Shown in pieces: positions 1 to 10,048 of a stretch of DNA of 37,887 bases (positions are counted from its first letter, which is position 1; each line of letters begins with the position of its first letter). This DNA is from Hydnum rufescens UP504 (lineage: Eukaryota > Basidiomycota > Agaricomycetes > Cantharellales > Hydnaceae): positions 1 through 37,887 of the forward strand of contig MU129228.1 in NCBI GenBank assembly GCA_014904985.1. The letters run 5' to 3'. The notes under the pieces are model-generated. The model was given only the letters and a program-made list of their open reading frames with translations. It searched no databases and had not been told where the DNA came from. A program made the translations under genes and the position numbers.

Positions 1-1609
1 CATACCCCCTTCAGATCGCCATGTATAATTGGAGGCACGTGTTCATGCAAGTATTGTAATCCCAGCGCGACATCGGCGCACTGTAAAGATCCAGCTCAGT
101 GGGCGATGGATCCCATATTCGAGACGATGCATATCGATGTAAACGCACGATAATCTCTCGATTGACGCTTGGATTCTTCGCTAGAAAGCTCAACACATTA
201 CCATGAGGGTACAACGTTGAAACGAGACCAGGCCCTTCTGGTTCCTCGGTATGACCTAGCAATCCCACCACGTTCTCGTGACGTAATTGAGCCCATATCC
301 GCATTTCTACATGCAGACGCTACATCTATCATGAACAAAATATCCATGGTGTAACGGTCAGATACAATTACCTTGTGGAGCTTCCGTTTGACCGTGTACT
401 CATCCGTATACGAAGCACGAAGCACCTTGATAGCGACCTAGGGCATCGACTATTAGTACTTGTGTCCTGCGGGAGCTATTAATTGAGAAGAGCACCTGAA
501 GAGATCGATCAGGGTGATCGAAGGGACCAGAGAGCAAGGTGCCTCTCCAGACTGAGGAATACCCGCCAGTGGCGAGGGGTGTTGAGCCCAAACGAACAAT
601 GTGCCCCGTCAAGTTCGGAATTTCGGGAAGCCTGGATTGGGGATTAGGAAATGATAAACTAGCTTGTGGACCGTGCCCGAAAGCTGGTGTGGAAGGAGCC
701 GTAATCACAACACCTTGCAGAATGGACGTGGCTTCGTCTATTCCGGTGGAACCCTCTTTAGGAGACAACAGAGTCGGAGGAACGGGAGTTGAAGATGGAT
801 TCGCGGGTTGCACCGGCCGCTTCTCATCGGTTTGGCCAGACAAGGGTTCCTAGTTCGGGATATTGAAGGACGATGCGGATCGTGTGTCCGGAAGTTAACA
901 GGCTTTGAGGCAAGCACATTGGAGTGGTTGATTTCGCCACGTCGAGGCGGTTCACCACTGTTCTTCTCAGCGTCAGTCGCAGCAGCAGGTACTGCACCAT
1001 TCGCACTGGGCGACTGTATTGGGTGACGTCGTTGGAGATGTTCCTCCGGTGGGGTTGGTGCTGAGCCAATATGTGCTATTTCCCGTTTCGTGCCTACTAG
1101 GGTTGAATCGGCTGGTTGGGACAGAGAAGCGGACTCGTTTTTCCATTTCTTGGGGTCCCTGAGTGAGATCTTTTTCGCGTTAGGGAACTGGATAGCAAAT
1201 TGGCGCTGCACGGATTCTACACGGGCCGGGAGGCGTGCGAAAGAACCGAGGGCGCTCTCGAGCCACTGTAGTGAGGGTGGTTTGATCCAAGATCCCCGAA
1301 GCCTTGGTGAAGCATTCCGAAGTTGAGCGAAGGCCACCACCAAGAGTAGGACAAAGGCATGCGGTCTACTACATTAATATTATCATTAATATTATTGAGA
1401 AGGTCTAGGACGTGACGGAAATTCAGGGTAGCAAATGTGGTGGCGATAGTGTAATTGGGGCGTGCGTCCCGGAGCTTAGAACGGTCGGCGGAGAATTTGA
1501 TTGTACCCGGTTCATCGATCCCCCTCTCCGCCCGCAACCAGACAATTGGAACCCTCTGGTTCTGGATGTGGACACTCATGAGCAGATGCCGCTTGCCCTG
1601 GAAGTTCAT
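1..1609 (-). pseudogene. TKL-type protein kinase, copy A (3' end outside window, frameshifted)
   Basis: This is the leftmost member of the tandem kinase family. Reading leftwards from the ATG near 1609, it encodes the family N-terminal region (starts MNFQ, then IQNQRVPIVWLRAER), the Pro/Ser-rich linker, the glycine-rich loop GGYSSVWRG (about 560-590), the VAIK lysine exon (about 380-450), the helix-C exon with MRIWAQLRHENVV, and the catalytic-loop exon ending HGDLKG at the window edge. Activation loop and C-lobe lie outside. Two frameshifts relative to copies B and D break it: a run of four C at 1294-1297 where B has five, and one missing base near 847. Both are in or near short homopolymers, so sequencing error is possible. 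The introns match those of copy D. Kinase family is certain; the substrate is unknown. Confidence 0.85.
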
Positions 1610-1684
1610 TCAGCCGCCTAGAAAATGCAAGGGCATGATAAACTATGCCAACCGGGTCATCGCAGCACACGATATCTCGGATAT

Positions 1685-1700
1685 CCCCTAATATAAATGC
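1685..1700 (-). promoter_or_regulatory. Putative TATA-like core promoter of kinase copy A
   Basis: Read on the minus strand, a TTTATATTAGGGG-type element lies about 80 nt upstream of the kinase ATG. The same element, TTATATCAGGGG, is at the same distance in copies B, C and D. Conservation and spacing suggest a core promoter; nothing shows function directly. Confidence 0.45.
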
Positions 1701-2892
1701 ATGCAGCCTACCAAAAGTCTCCGTTATTATGTTGCTGCATGTATTCGACAGGATGGCTTACGCAGAGTCAGGACACGTAACCTCCCTATAGAAGTCAGGA
1801 AACTTCCAGACGATTGGAGGGACCATTTCAGCAATAGCAGCAAAAGATTCAAGGGCATCAGCGTCGGATTCAGCGGGAAATAAGACCGGAGGCATGAGAA
1901 TGGGCAACCTCGCTCTCTCTCCCTTTGCCATCAGGATCAGAAACGTGGGAAATCGAACACATGAGTCATAGCCACGTGTCCAGATCGGATGATCTTCATT
2001 CAATATCTGTTCCTCTTCTCCGTCAGCGCTTGCATGATGCTTTCCTGAACATGGCTGGTCAACTCAAACCTCCCCACCTCGTCAGCGAAAACTTTCAAGG
2101 GACTCATAAGCCTACCCTTACCAATTGTGTCGTCCCCGTCACGGTGAACGGCTCCCAGAATCTAAGTACACATACCCGGGCTGGGCTGATCCTAAACATG
2201 ATATACGTGGACGCCTCCTGTTGCGTGCCATATCGCTACTAGTTTGGACACATCCTCATGCCCTGGGCGTCAAGGCGGTCCCAGCCACCACCTCCAGTCT
2301 TTCGATACCATTCTCGCCAAGCACGTGGATGTGGTTCCTTTTTTCATTCTCAGGGACTAGGGAGGCAAGTCATCCTGCCACTCAGAAGATGGCCAAGGAA
2401 GAATGAGTTACGCAGCCCCTTACTACTCCGGGCTCTGATGTTGGCCGCAGGTGTCCTCGCCACCTATTTAGCGATGAGTAAATGAGGAGAGAGTGGATGT
2501 AGAACATACAGCGTGTGAGATCCAAAAGCTGAAACGACGCTCTTGTAGGCTGAAATGATAGTGAAGCACACGAAAAACGCAAGGCGTACGAAAGGGGACA
2601 ACCATCGTCCCGCGGCGAACCCGGAGTATAGAAGTGACACAACGGCCAAGACATGGACGTTTGTTGCATCGATAGAGTAAACGAGAGGCTCACAGATACT
2701 AAGCCCCCCCCCCCGGGCTCACTCCCATAAATTTATTTCACCGTCTTGAGATGGTCCGCACAACCTGTGTATTAAGAAAAAAAAACGGCCTACCGGGACG
2801 TAAGGGAGTTTGACTTGGAAGACTTGTTCCCGGTTTAAGAATTGGTGCTGAAGGACAGTTGCGAACACGACACCATCAAATAAGAGTCAAGC
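1701..2892. other. Duplicated 5' flank and spacer, unit A
   Basis: This stretch aligns with the upstream flanks of kinases B, C and D (for example 17943-19190 and 24101-26100). It holds no convincing intact gene. A minus-strand frame around 2250-2400 contains a GENGIERLEVVAG-like stretch matching better preserved versions in units C and D. A run of C at 2704-2715 is a homopolymer where units differ. Confidence 0.6.
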
Positions 2893-3378
2893 TTGAGAAG
2901 CGTATCTCCATACATCAGCATATACCGTCACTGTGCCTGGGCATTCTTCCTCGGCCACGACGAAGTTTCGCTGGAAACTATGTCGTCTTCGGGGCCATCA
3001 CTGGGGAATACGCTACTAGGTGCGATTGAACAACTCTGTCAAGATCACTGGAGAAGAAGCGTGATGAAAGAAATCGGTCACAGATCAAGGTGCATCCATC
3101 GGCGCGAGGATCACATCTATGCGATCCCTATTTCTCAACACGTTCGACGAACACTAAAGCATAATGAGTTGTGCGACTGGAAACTCCAGTATGAGGTGTG
3201 CGTCAAGCCCGGTCACGTCCTGCGTCTCGTCAGACAGCGATACGAGGGCATGGAAGAACCGCGCGACAATATTGCCAAGGAGACGTGGGATCTGGAGCTC
3301 GTCGATGCCTTCAAAGCCTGTGCCGCAACCCTCCGAAGTGCACGATCGAGTCCAACAGGCGGAGACATGGAGCCATAA
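2893..3378 (+). CDS. Hypothetical protein in the spacer of unit A
   Basis: An uninterrupted 161-codon frame with no family I recognise. The true start may be an internal Met (MSSSGPSLGN, about 2980). The reason to list it is a relative in unit C (19192-19738). The C-terminal part (QRYEGMEEP, then LVDAFKACAATLRSA) matches ERYEGMEEP and LVDAFNTCATTLRSA there, with mostly conservative changes. In unit C the 5' half is broken by stops and a frameshift, and units B and D keep only the beginning. It may be a gene now decaying in most units or a fragment captured in the ancestral duplication. It lies on the opposite strand to the kinases. No signal peptide or membrane segment is evident. Confidence 0.35.
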   Translation: MRSVSPYISIYRHCAWAFFLGHDEVSLETMSSSGPSLGNTLLGAIEQLCQDHWRRSVMKEIGHRSRCIHRREDHIYAIPISQHVRRTLKHNELCDWKLQYEVCVKPGHVLRLVRQRYEGMEEPRDNIAKETWDLELVDAFKACAATLRSARSSPTGGDMEP

Positions 3379-3499
3379 GAATTTTCAGGATCTCTGAATC
3401 TCTTATGGCTGAACCAGAATGCCGGTGCGCACGTAACATGTTGCTGCCCTTGGCTGCTCCCATCGGAGAAAATTGTGGGCCACGAACTGGAACGCATTC

Positions 3500-4695
3500 C
3501 TGACACGTCCTCGATGGCTTGGGTCTTCATAAATCCGTTCTCGATAGCACCCCGTGCATCTCGCGGGCATCCGCCACGAGCTGTCAATCCCTAAGTCCAA
3601 TCATGGGTGCCGCAAGTTTACGCGAACGCACCCGTCCTGCGTGCAGAATGGGCAAACCGGGGTTTCTGACAATTGGGAGGTGTGAATGAGAACGGAATGG
3701 GAGAAGGGTTAGATCTAATACACAAGGTTCTCGAGAACGCGAAGCAGCATTGAATTTTACTCGTCTTTCTAGGGGTAGAGCCGAATTTGTAGCCGTTCAG
3801 GGGCCACGAAAGCAATGAGAGACGACTCCCGATCCGTTCAAAACACCCAGTTCTAGAAATGTTGGGATGATTTGGTAAACCCAGCCACACTGCGACAAAT
3901 CCTGGTGAGAATGCGGTATGCGCGGATCAGGAATACACGTACAAATCCTCCTGAAAATGGAGAGGGCCCACGGCTCTCAAGGATGACATCGTGAACATCC
4001 GTACGGTCGAAATGAACTGATGGTTGTAAATCAAAGAACTGAAGTCCGTCGAAGGCAGGAGTCTCATTTATAACTTCCTAGGGAGACCCGCAACTCACCT
4101 GTGGATCTAAGCACGAGCCATGAGACCAAGGATCTCCTACGCGAGGGCTGGCTGTGTATAACACCGTCGAGGAGCCAAGTTGCTTTGCAATGTGGTGCAG
4201 ATGACGATGGGTCATGGAGAGCTGAAGCCTTAGGTCTCGAAGCCCCAATAAAATCTTGGGGTGCTCGGGAAAAGGGCTTTTGAATGAATACCCTCCAGGA
4301 TAAATTTTCGGCATAACTATCGGGAATGCCCTTCAGTCAGCCAGGTGATTAGCCCCAGTAACACTGATCGTGCCTTTTCCGGAGTGAAGGTCCAACTGAC
4401 AAAACAAGGGTTGGAACGAAAACACGAGGGGAAAGGGCTGGTGATTACATAGGCGTGCACCGGGACGAGTGAGATCTTGAGAATGGAATTTAGGGTGTGA
4501 AGAAAAAAAATCCCCAACACCTCTCCAGATTTTGCCGCGCTCGGATAGCATGAGTGCTGTTGACTTAGATGGCACCAAAACGCTCCGTGCTAGTTGTGGA
4601 TCCGGTCTCCCACAAGCATCACGGTCAGTAAGATGCACCCTTGGGACATTCGCATATATCGGAGTCGAGCCACATCAGTCCAGTAGGGAGTCGAA
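3500..4695. other. Unit-A-specific block of about 1.2 kb
   Basis: In unit C the sequence after CACGAACTCGAACGCAT (about 19718) continues within about 70 bp to CGTCAGAAAGAAATACGAG (about 19788). In unit A the same two landmarks are about 1.2 kb apart. The extra DNA is either an insertion in A or a deletion in the other units. ORFs on both strands (such as 4532-4882 plus and 4333-4638 minus) show no recognisable family, and I saw no terminal repeats. Confidence 0.5.
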
Positions 4696-4699
4696 AATC

Positions 4700-6316
4700 C
4701 AGCTGGCACGAACACCGTCAGAAAGAAATACGAGCAAGGCGCGACCAAGGTCGAGTACTAGCTGCTGCTTCACTAGCATCAGCCATCACTTGATCCCCGA
4801 GGTCAGACCTTCAAATGTGGCAGAAGCTCAGAGCGTTAGAGGTGGGAAGCAGTCCCGAAATTTCGTCAGGAGACCGTTCTAGAAGCGGAGAGCACGTTTG
4901 GAACGCAAGGCAGCATCGCTAGTGGTGGTCTCAACGAGGCACGGCCGTGTCAAGTGATGTCGAGACACAGTGGATTGGTTGCACACAGCCACGATACAAA
5001 GCCCGCCTTCGAGTTGTTCGGAGACTCAGACTGAGCTAACGAATTCACTCATTCACAGCTCGAGGCAGGCTGTCACAGGTCACGGGTCACGCTGAACTAC
5101 GAAAACAGCCGAGGTTGGAACGGAGGTCCAACTACACATTCAGTATGAACTGATAGTAACAGCTCACTGGGGCTGCGAATGGCGGACTACCAGTTTTGAG
5201 CGGCATAAGAATTTGGCCGAATCTCCGGTCGAAGGAGGATGGAAATCCGCACTCCGGATTCTTCGAAGGCGCCTACAACCAGGTGAGATAATTACTGTAC
5301 ATGCCATATGTTCGTTTTCCCACGGGCCCGCCAGCTACGTCTCTTTGATGAACTCTGGGCCTTCAATTGTATCTGGATGATAGGATACTGCCGCTCCTTT
5401 TCTTTTCTTCTAAATCGGGATGAATGGTGTCGGGTGGCCAGAAAATATCTTACCTTCACCATGTTCACATGGTTCACGTATGTTTCTTTCTCTCCACTCC
5501 GTCTCGAGTCCTTACCGACAACATATGCAGGCACTGGCACACTAAGCCTCACCGCTTCGAGTGGGCTCAGGCTGCTTCAGACTCACTGGGGCTCTGGTAT
5601 CGAGAAAACAACTGCGCGTGGTCCCCTCTTGCGGAATAGGGAAATAACCTCATATAGATGCCCGGCATATCTAGGCTGTCCGGAAGCGTTTTGTGAGTGT
5701 ATTCCCCTGGAGTCCTCGTTGATAGAGTGTGGATAGATTAGGGGAATGGCCATCAAGCATGGATGAGGATGATCAGGTATGGACCAATCATTGATCGATT
5801 CCACGCCCAGGCCGTATACGAGAAAGACCGAGAACAGCCAGAAAGTCGGTGCGTCCCATTCACGTTCCTTCAATGCCCTGTGTTATTATATATCATTCGG
5901 AGCCCCGAGGAGTCCGGCGGAAATTGACTGAAAAAGCCGCCATGAATATGTTTGATTAGTATGACTGGTTTTTCCGCTGTCTTCGCGATTCTTGTTTCGC
6001 TCAATGTTGCTGTGGCGCCTGGTTAATTTCTCCCACTGGCATTAATATCCCCTTGGGAGTATAAATGTCATATTTGTCCATATATAATACACATGTACAG
6101 TGGTATCTTGTCCTCTTTGAAGCCGTACACGACAAGCGCCTAGAATTGACATCTACATAGTTGTCCCCGCCATATACAACATGACGCCCGTGATCAAGAC
6201 GGAAAATGAGTAGTCGCAAGGACAGGTGATTGTGGCTAGGATCACTGTGACTCGACCTTGGTCTCCAGCACATCACGGCCCAGTCCAATATCTGTTGAAA
6301 ACTCTGGTGGTGACCA
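4700..6316. other. Duplicated 3' flank of kinase B
   Basis: This region aligns with 19780-21240 (downstream of kinase D), with 34202-35445 (downstream of E), and with the reverse complement of 15320-16050 (downstream of the inverted half of C). I found no supported gene. Short ORFs here are not kept in frame between copies. It probably contains the kinase 3' UTR and the boundary between repeat units. Confidence 0.55.
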
Positions 6317-6567
6317 TTATACCGTTTCGAAAGTCGATTCGTTGTAGGGCTCATAGGACACCATCAACGAGTAGAGCAGGCGGAATTTCGCAGAATAGTC
6401 CTTCCATTTTGAGACGTAGGTGGGGATCTCCGATGATGATGATGCAGACTTCTCCGTCAAGGAGGTGAAAGCAGTGAAAGGCGAATACTGATGATTTGCT
6501 TTATGGTGCCGAGATACATCCAAGTCATCCTCGGAATCTACCAATACCCTATCAGGCTTGACTTCGG
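6317..6567 (-). other. Conserved reading frame past the stop of kinase B (alternative C-terminus?)
   Basis: Just past the predicted kinase stop, another minus-strand frame stays open for about 80 codons. It encodes a tail with VDSEDD, an SSS-rich stretch and KWKDYSAKFRLLYSLMVSYE. The same tail is present after copies C, D and E, with amino-acid-conservative changes and length differences that keep the frame. Removing 26-29 nt starting at a GGTGCG site just before the stop would join the kinase to it in frame in each copy. This would be unusually short for an intron. Copy C also offers a 41 nt alternative with a GTAAG donor. Confidence 0.4.
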
Positions 6568-8933
6568 TTAGAAAATAAGGCCCAGCGCACCCTTGCGGTT
6601 CCGCCCATCCATCAATTCCCATCGATAACGCTGATAGATCGGGACTCGGTGCAATGAGCTCGATGACTTCACCACGATGCTCAGTCCACCGTCGGCGACC
6701 GAGATCAGCCTTGCTTCTTCAATGCCAGGAACACACATAAACCGAACACGCCTGCCCTGTAAACCAATGACCTAGATTCATAACCCAGTGGAGTACTATC
6801 CAGGAAGAGCACGTACGATTCCTTGATGGACGCCCAAGTTTGTCTGATAGGTACGGTACAGGCAGCGCTGCAGAGTGTCAATGATTAAGCCCACTGATGG
6901 CCGACTCGATCGGTCGTGAGACCAGCAGCGTTCTAAGACTTGAAAAACTGAACGAAACGTGCCGTCCTCGTTTGCCGGTTTAAAAGGAGGCTGACGACTC
7001 CATATAGCACTCATGATGTGTGCCTCTCTGGAGAGTTCGTGATAGGGCTCCTGGTCAAACAAGATCTGCAGTGGATGGAGGATTACAACTTAGACACGAA
7101 GCACAGTGTGCGAGAAGAATCGATCCCACCCCAATACAAGTGCATGCGTAAGCATATATGTCTGTCGCCACAGTTCTAGTGCTTTCTTGCAGAAGCTCAG
7201 GGGCCAGAAATCGCAGTGACCCACCGAAGTTTGATGATGTATGGCCAGTAGGGTGCCCATCAAGAATAATAGACAGTCCGAAATCACAAATACTCCCCCT
7301 TCCTTCCGCGTCGATCAACACGTTCGGCTGGGGATATCAGTTAATCAGTAAGGCACCACCACTCGGGATATTCGAGCATACCCCTTTCAGATCGCCATGT
7401 ATAATTGGAGGGACGTGTTCATGCAGGTATTGTAACCCCAGCGCGACATCGGCACACTGTAAAGATCCACCTCAGTGGGTGATGGATGCCGTATGCGAGT
7501 GAAAGTATATGGATGTAAACGTACAATAATCTCTCGATTGACACTTGGATTCTTTGCTAGAAACCCTGAGACATTACTGTGAGGGTACAAAAATGAAACG
7601 AGGCCAGGCCCTTCGGGTTCGTCAGTATGACCTAACAATCGCACCACGTTCTCGTGATGCAATTGCGCCCATATTCGCATTTCCATGTGAAGACGCTATG
7701 CATGTCGTGAATGAATGATTCATGGTGCAATTATTAGATGAAATTACCTTGTGGAGTTTCCGTTTGAGCGTGTCCTCATCCGTGTATGAACCACGAAGGA
7801 CCTTGATAGCGACCTACGACATCGGCTGTTAGCACATGCACCGTGTGGGAGCTACGAATTGAGAACAATACTTGACGAGCTTCGTCAGGGGAGGAGGCAG
7901 GGTGTAAGCTGCCTCTCCAGACTGAGGAGTACCCGCCTATGGCCATGGGTGTTGGGCCTAAGCGAACAATACGGCCAGTCAAGTTGGGAGTTTCTGGGGG
8001 ACTGGTGGAAAATGGTGTGGTAGCTTGTCCCGAAGCATCTGCGGAAGGAGGCGTAATCATAACACCTTGCAGAGTGGACGTGGCTTGGTCTATTCCGGTA
8101 GAAGCCTCTTTCGGAGACATCAGAGTGGGAGGAGTGGGAGTTGATAATGGATTCTCGGGTTGCATCGTTCGCCTTTCATTAGTTTGGGCTTGGCCAGAGA
8201 ACTTGAAGAGCTTCCTGATTTGGGGTATTACAAGACGATGCGGACTGTTTGATGTCGGGGATTTGATGGGCTTTGAGGCGAGTACATCGGAGGGGTTAAT
8301 TTCGCGACCTGGAGGCGGCTCACCACCATTCTTCTCAGCGCCGGTCGCAGGTGCAGGTACAGCACCATTCGCATTCGGCAACTGCACTGGTCGAGGTCGT
8401 TGGAGATATTCCTCCGGTAAGACTGGTGCCGAGCTAATATCCGCTATTTTCCCTTTTGTGGTTAAATCGGCTGGTTGAGACAGAAAAGCGGCCTCGTTTG
8501 TCCATCTTTCCAGGTCCTTGAGTGAGATCTTTTTTGCGTTAGGGTACTGGATAGCAAATTGGCGCTGCAAGGATTCTATATGGGCCGCGTGGGGCGCGAA
8601 AGAAACGAGGGCGTTCTCAAGCCAACCTGGTGAGGGCGGTTTGACCCAAGATCCCCCGAAGCCTTGATGAAGCATTCCGAAGTTGAGGCAAGTCCACCAC
8701 CAAGAGTAGGTCGAAGGCGTGGGGTGTACTACCTCAATATTATTGTTGAGAAGGTCTATGACGTGACGGAAATTCAGGGTAGCAAATGTAGTGGCTATGA
8801 TTTCATTGTGGTGTGGTTCCCAGAGCTTGGAGCGGTCGGCGGAGAATCGGATTACACCTGCGTCCCCATAGAACCGCCTCTCCGCCCGCAACCAGATAAT
8901 TGGCACCCTCTGGTTCTGGATGTGGACCTTCAT
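6568..8933 (-). CDS. TKL-type protein kinase, copy B (complete)
   Basis: Seven exons at about 8933-7872, 7814-7749, 7695-7525, 7456-7382, 7327-7130, 7065-6817 and 6756-6568 splice in phase 0 into roughly 670 residues. Order: N-terminal region of unknown function (IQNQRVPIIWLRAER, TYSWWWTCLNFGMLHQGFGG), Pro/Ser-rich linker, glycine loop GGYSSVWRG, VAIKVLRG with the ATP-anchoring Lys, helix-C Glu in MEMRIWAQL, HGDLKGPNVLI (catalytic Asp; Gly replaces the Arg of HRD), DFG, FLAPELL, DIYAYA, and a C-lobe ending ERCWSHDRSSRPSV. A C-terminal domain follows (RRVRFMCVPGIEEARLISVADGG ... VPIYQRYRWELMD, shown in part). The predicted activity is ATP-dependent Ser/Thr or Tyr phosphorylation; no transmembrane segment is visible, so it is probably cytoplasmic. 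The upstream in-frame MNF is followed by TAG, so the start is the second Met (MKVHIQ). Confidence 0.85.
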
Positions 8934-9033
8934 GAGCAGATTATCGAACTAAAAGTTCATTCAGCCGCCTGGAATGTAAGGACATGATAAACTATGCCAA
9001 CCCAGCCCAGGTAACACGCGATCTCTTGGACAT

Positions 9034-9048
9034 CCCCTGATATAAGTG
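9034..9048 (-). promoter_or_regulatory. Putative TATA-like core promoter of kinase copy B
   Basis: The minus-strand CTTATATCAGGGG sequence lies about 105 nt upstream of the ATG used here and about 80 nt upstream of the ancestral MNFQ start. It is shared with copies C and D at the same position. A 1.9 kb insertion begins only about 240 bp further upstream, so distal control of this copy may differ. Confidence 0.45.
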
Positions 9049-9356
9049 CACGCAGTCTACAAAAGTCTCCGTTATTATGCCGTTGCTCGTATTCAACAAG
9101 ATGACTCACGCAGAGTCAGGAGAAGTAACCTCCCTGTAGAAGCCAGAAATAGTCCAGGAGACTGGAACTCTCACTTCTGCGGCAGCAAAAGAGTCAGGGG
9201 CATCAGGAGCGGGAGACAAGACCGTTGTCCTTGGAGGTACGGGAACGGGCAACCTCGCTCTGTCTCCGTTCGCCATCAAGAATCCCCGACTCTTACGTTT
9301 ACGTAAGAGAGGGTTTTGGAGGGAATTTCGTCGTCACGACACGAGACCACTTTCGA

Positions 9357-9522
9357 TGTCCATGGCTGTGCGTCCATGGCTCTGTGTCCATGGCTGTGTC
9401 CATGGCTGTGTCCATGGCTGTGTGTCCATGGCTGTGTCCATGGCTCTGTGTCCATGGCTGTGTCCATGGCTCTGTGTCCATGGCTGTGTCCATGGCTGTG
9501 CGTCCGTGGCTGTGCGTCCATT
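9357..9522. repeat. Minisatellite, CCATGG-based 12/14 bp tandem repeat
   Basis: The unit is CCATGGCTGTGT or CCATGGCTSTGTGT. I count eleven CCATGG cores (first at 9360, last at 9490) and one CCGTGG variant at 9504. The cores are spaced exactly 12 or 14 bp apart. Each core is an NcoI-type palindrome. The array is open in several frames (MDTAMDTEPWTQ-like on minus, VSMAV-like on plus), which is a consequence of the repeat and not evidence of coding. Confidence 0.95.
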
Positions 9523-9790
9523 GTTCTGCATCGCAAGGGCCTCATTATCTCTAACACGGGCCATGACAAGACGGAGGAGGTACCACTGGTCTCGCCGGGC
9601 TCAGAATCTCCCTCGGGTCGACCGGGACTCTCAGGGTTTACCTCAGCCGATATGTCTACATCCCTTCTGTCATCATCGACCATGTTGACAATCTAGCGAA
9701 GCTTGTCAATTACCGGAAAGAATTGGAGACTCGGGAGGAACGATTATGCATGACGAGCTCGACGAGATAGAGACACCGCTTCCTTTGGGT

Positions 9791-10048
9791 TCACTCGGAT
9801 TTATACAACTGGCAAGCGTAGAATACGATTCCTCGGCTCTGGATAATGTTCAAATGTTCCCCATTCCTGACCGTATCTGACAACTTGGCATAGATATTGG
9901 CATAGCCGTTTTCGATGTCCGAAGCAATTGGGGACACCCCACTTTCACCTGCCTGTACCGTGTTCGCGTGCATGGTACGGCACGAGATGCAAGTCAACCA
10001 CGGTAAGTAATCATCCTCTGCGTAGGTGCAGTTCCCCTGTCGGTACAC
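9791..10048 (-). CDS. Hypothetical small protein within the unit-B insertion
   Basis: An 85-codon frame, starting MYRQGNCTY and including SDIENGYANIYAKLSD. I do not recognise it. The composition is protein-like and has several Cys (CISCRTM) but there is no second copy in the window for comparison. A second minus frame nearby (9683-9276, starting MVDDDRRDVDISAEV) runs into the minisatellite. The two could be exons of one foreign gene fragment or chance ORFs. Confidence 0.2.
   Translation of the reverse strand: MYRQGNCTYAEDDYLPWLTCISCRTMHANTVQAGESGVSPIASDIENGYANIYAKLSDTVRNGEHLNIIQSRGIVFYACQLYKSE

Noticed and set aside
7939..8478. 179-codon plus-strand ORF
   Set aside because: It is antisense to the first exon of kinase B. 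The kinase frame is conserved between copies and this one is not.
9357..9522. CRISPR-like array
   Set aside because: The repeats are directly abutting 12/14-mers with no unique spacers, in a eukaryotic genome.
9299..9564. MDTAMDTEPWTQ-type and VSMAV-type repeat proteins
   Set aside because: A product of the CCATGG minisatellite; several frames are open on both strands for the same reason.
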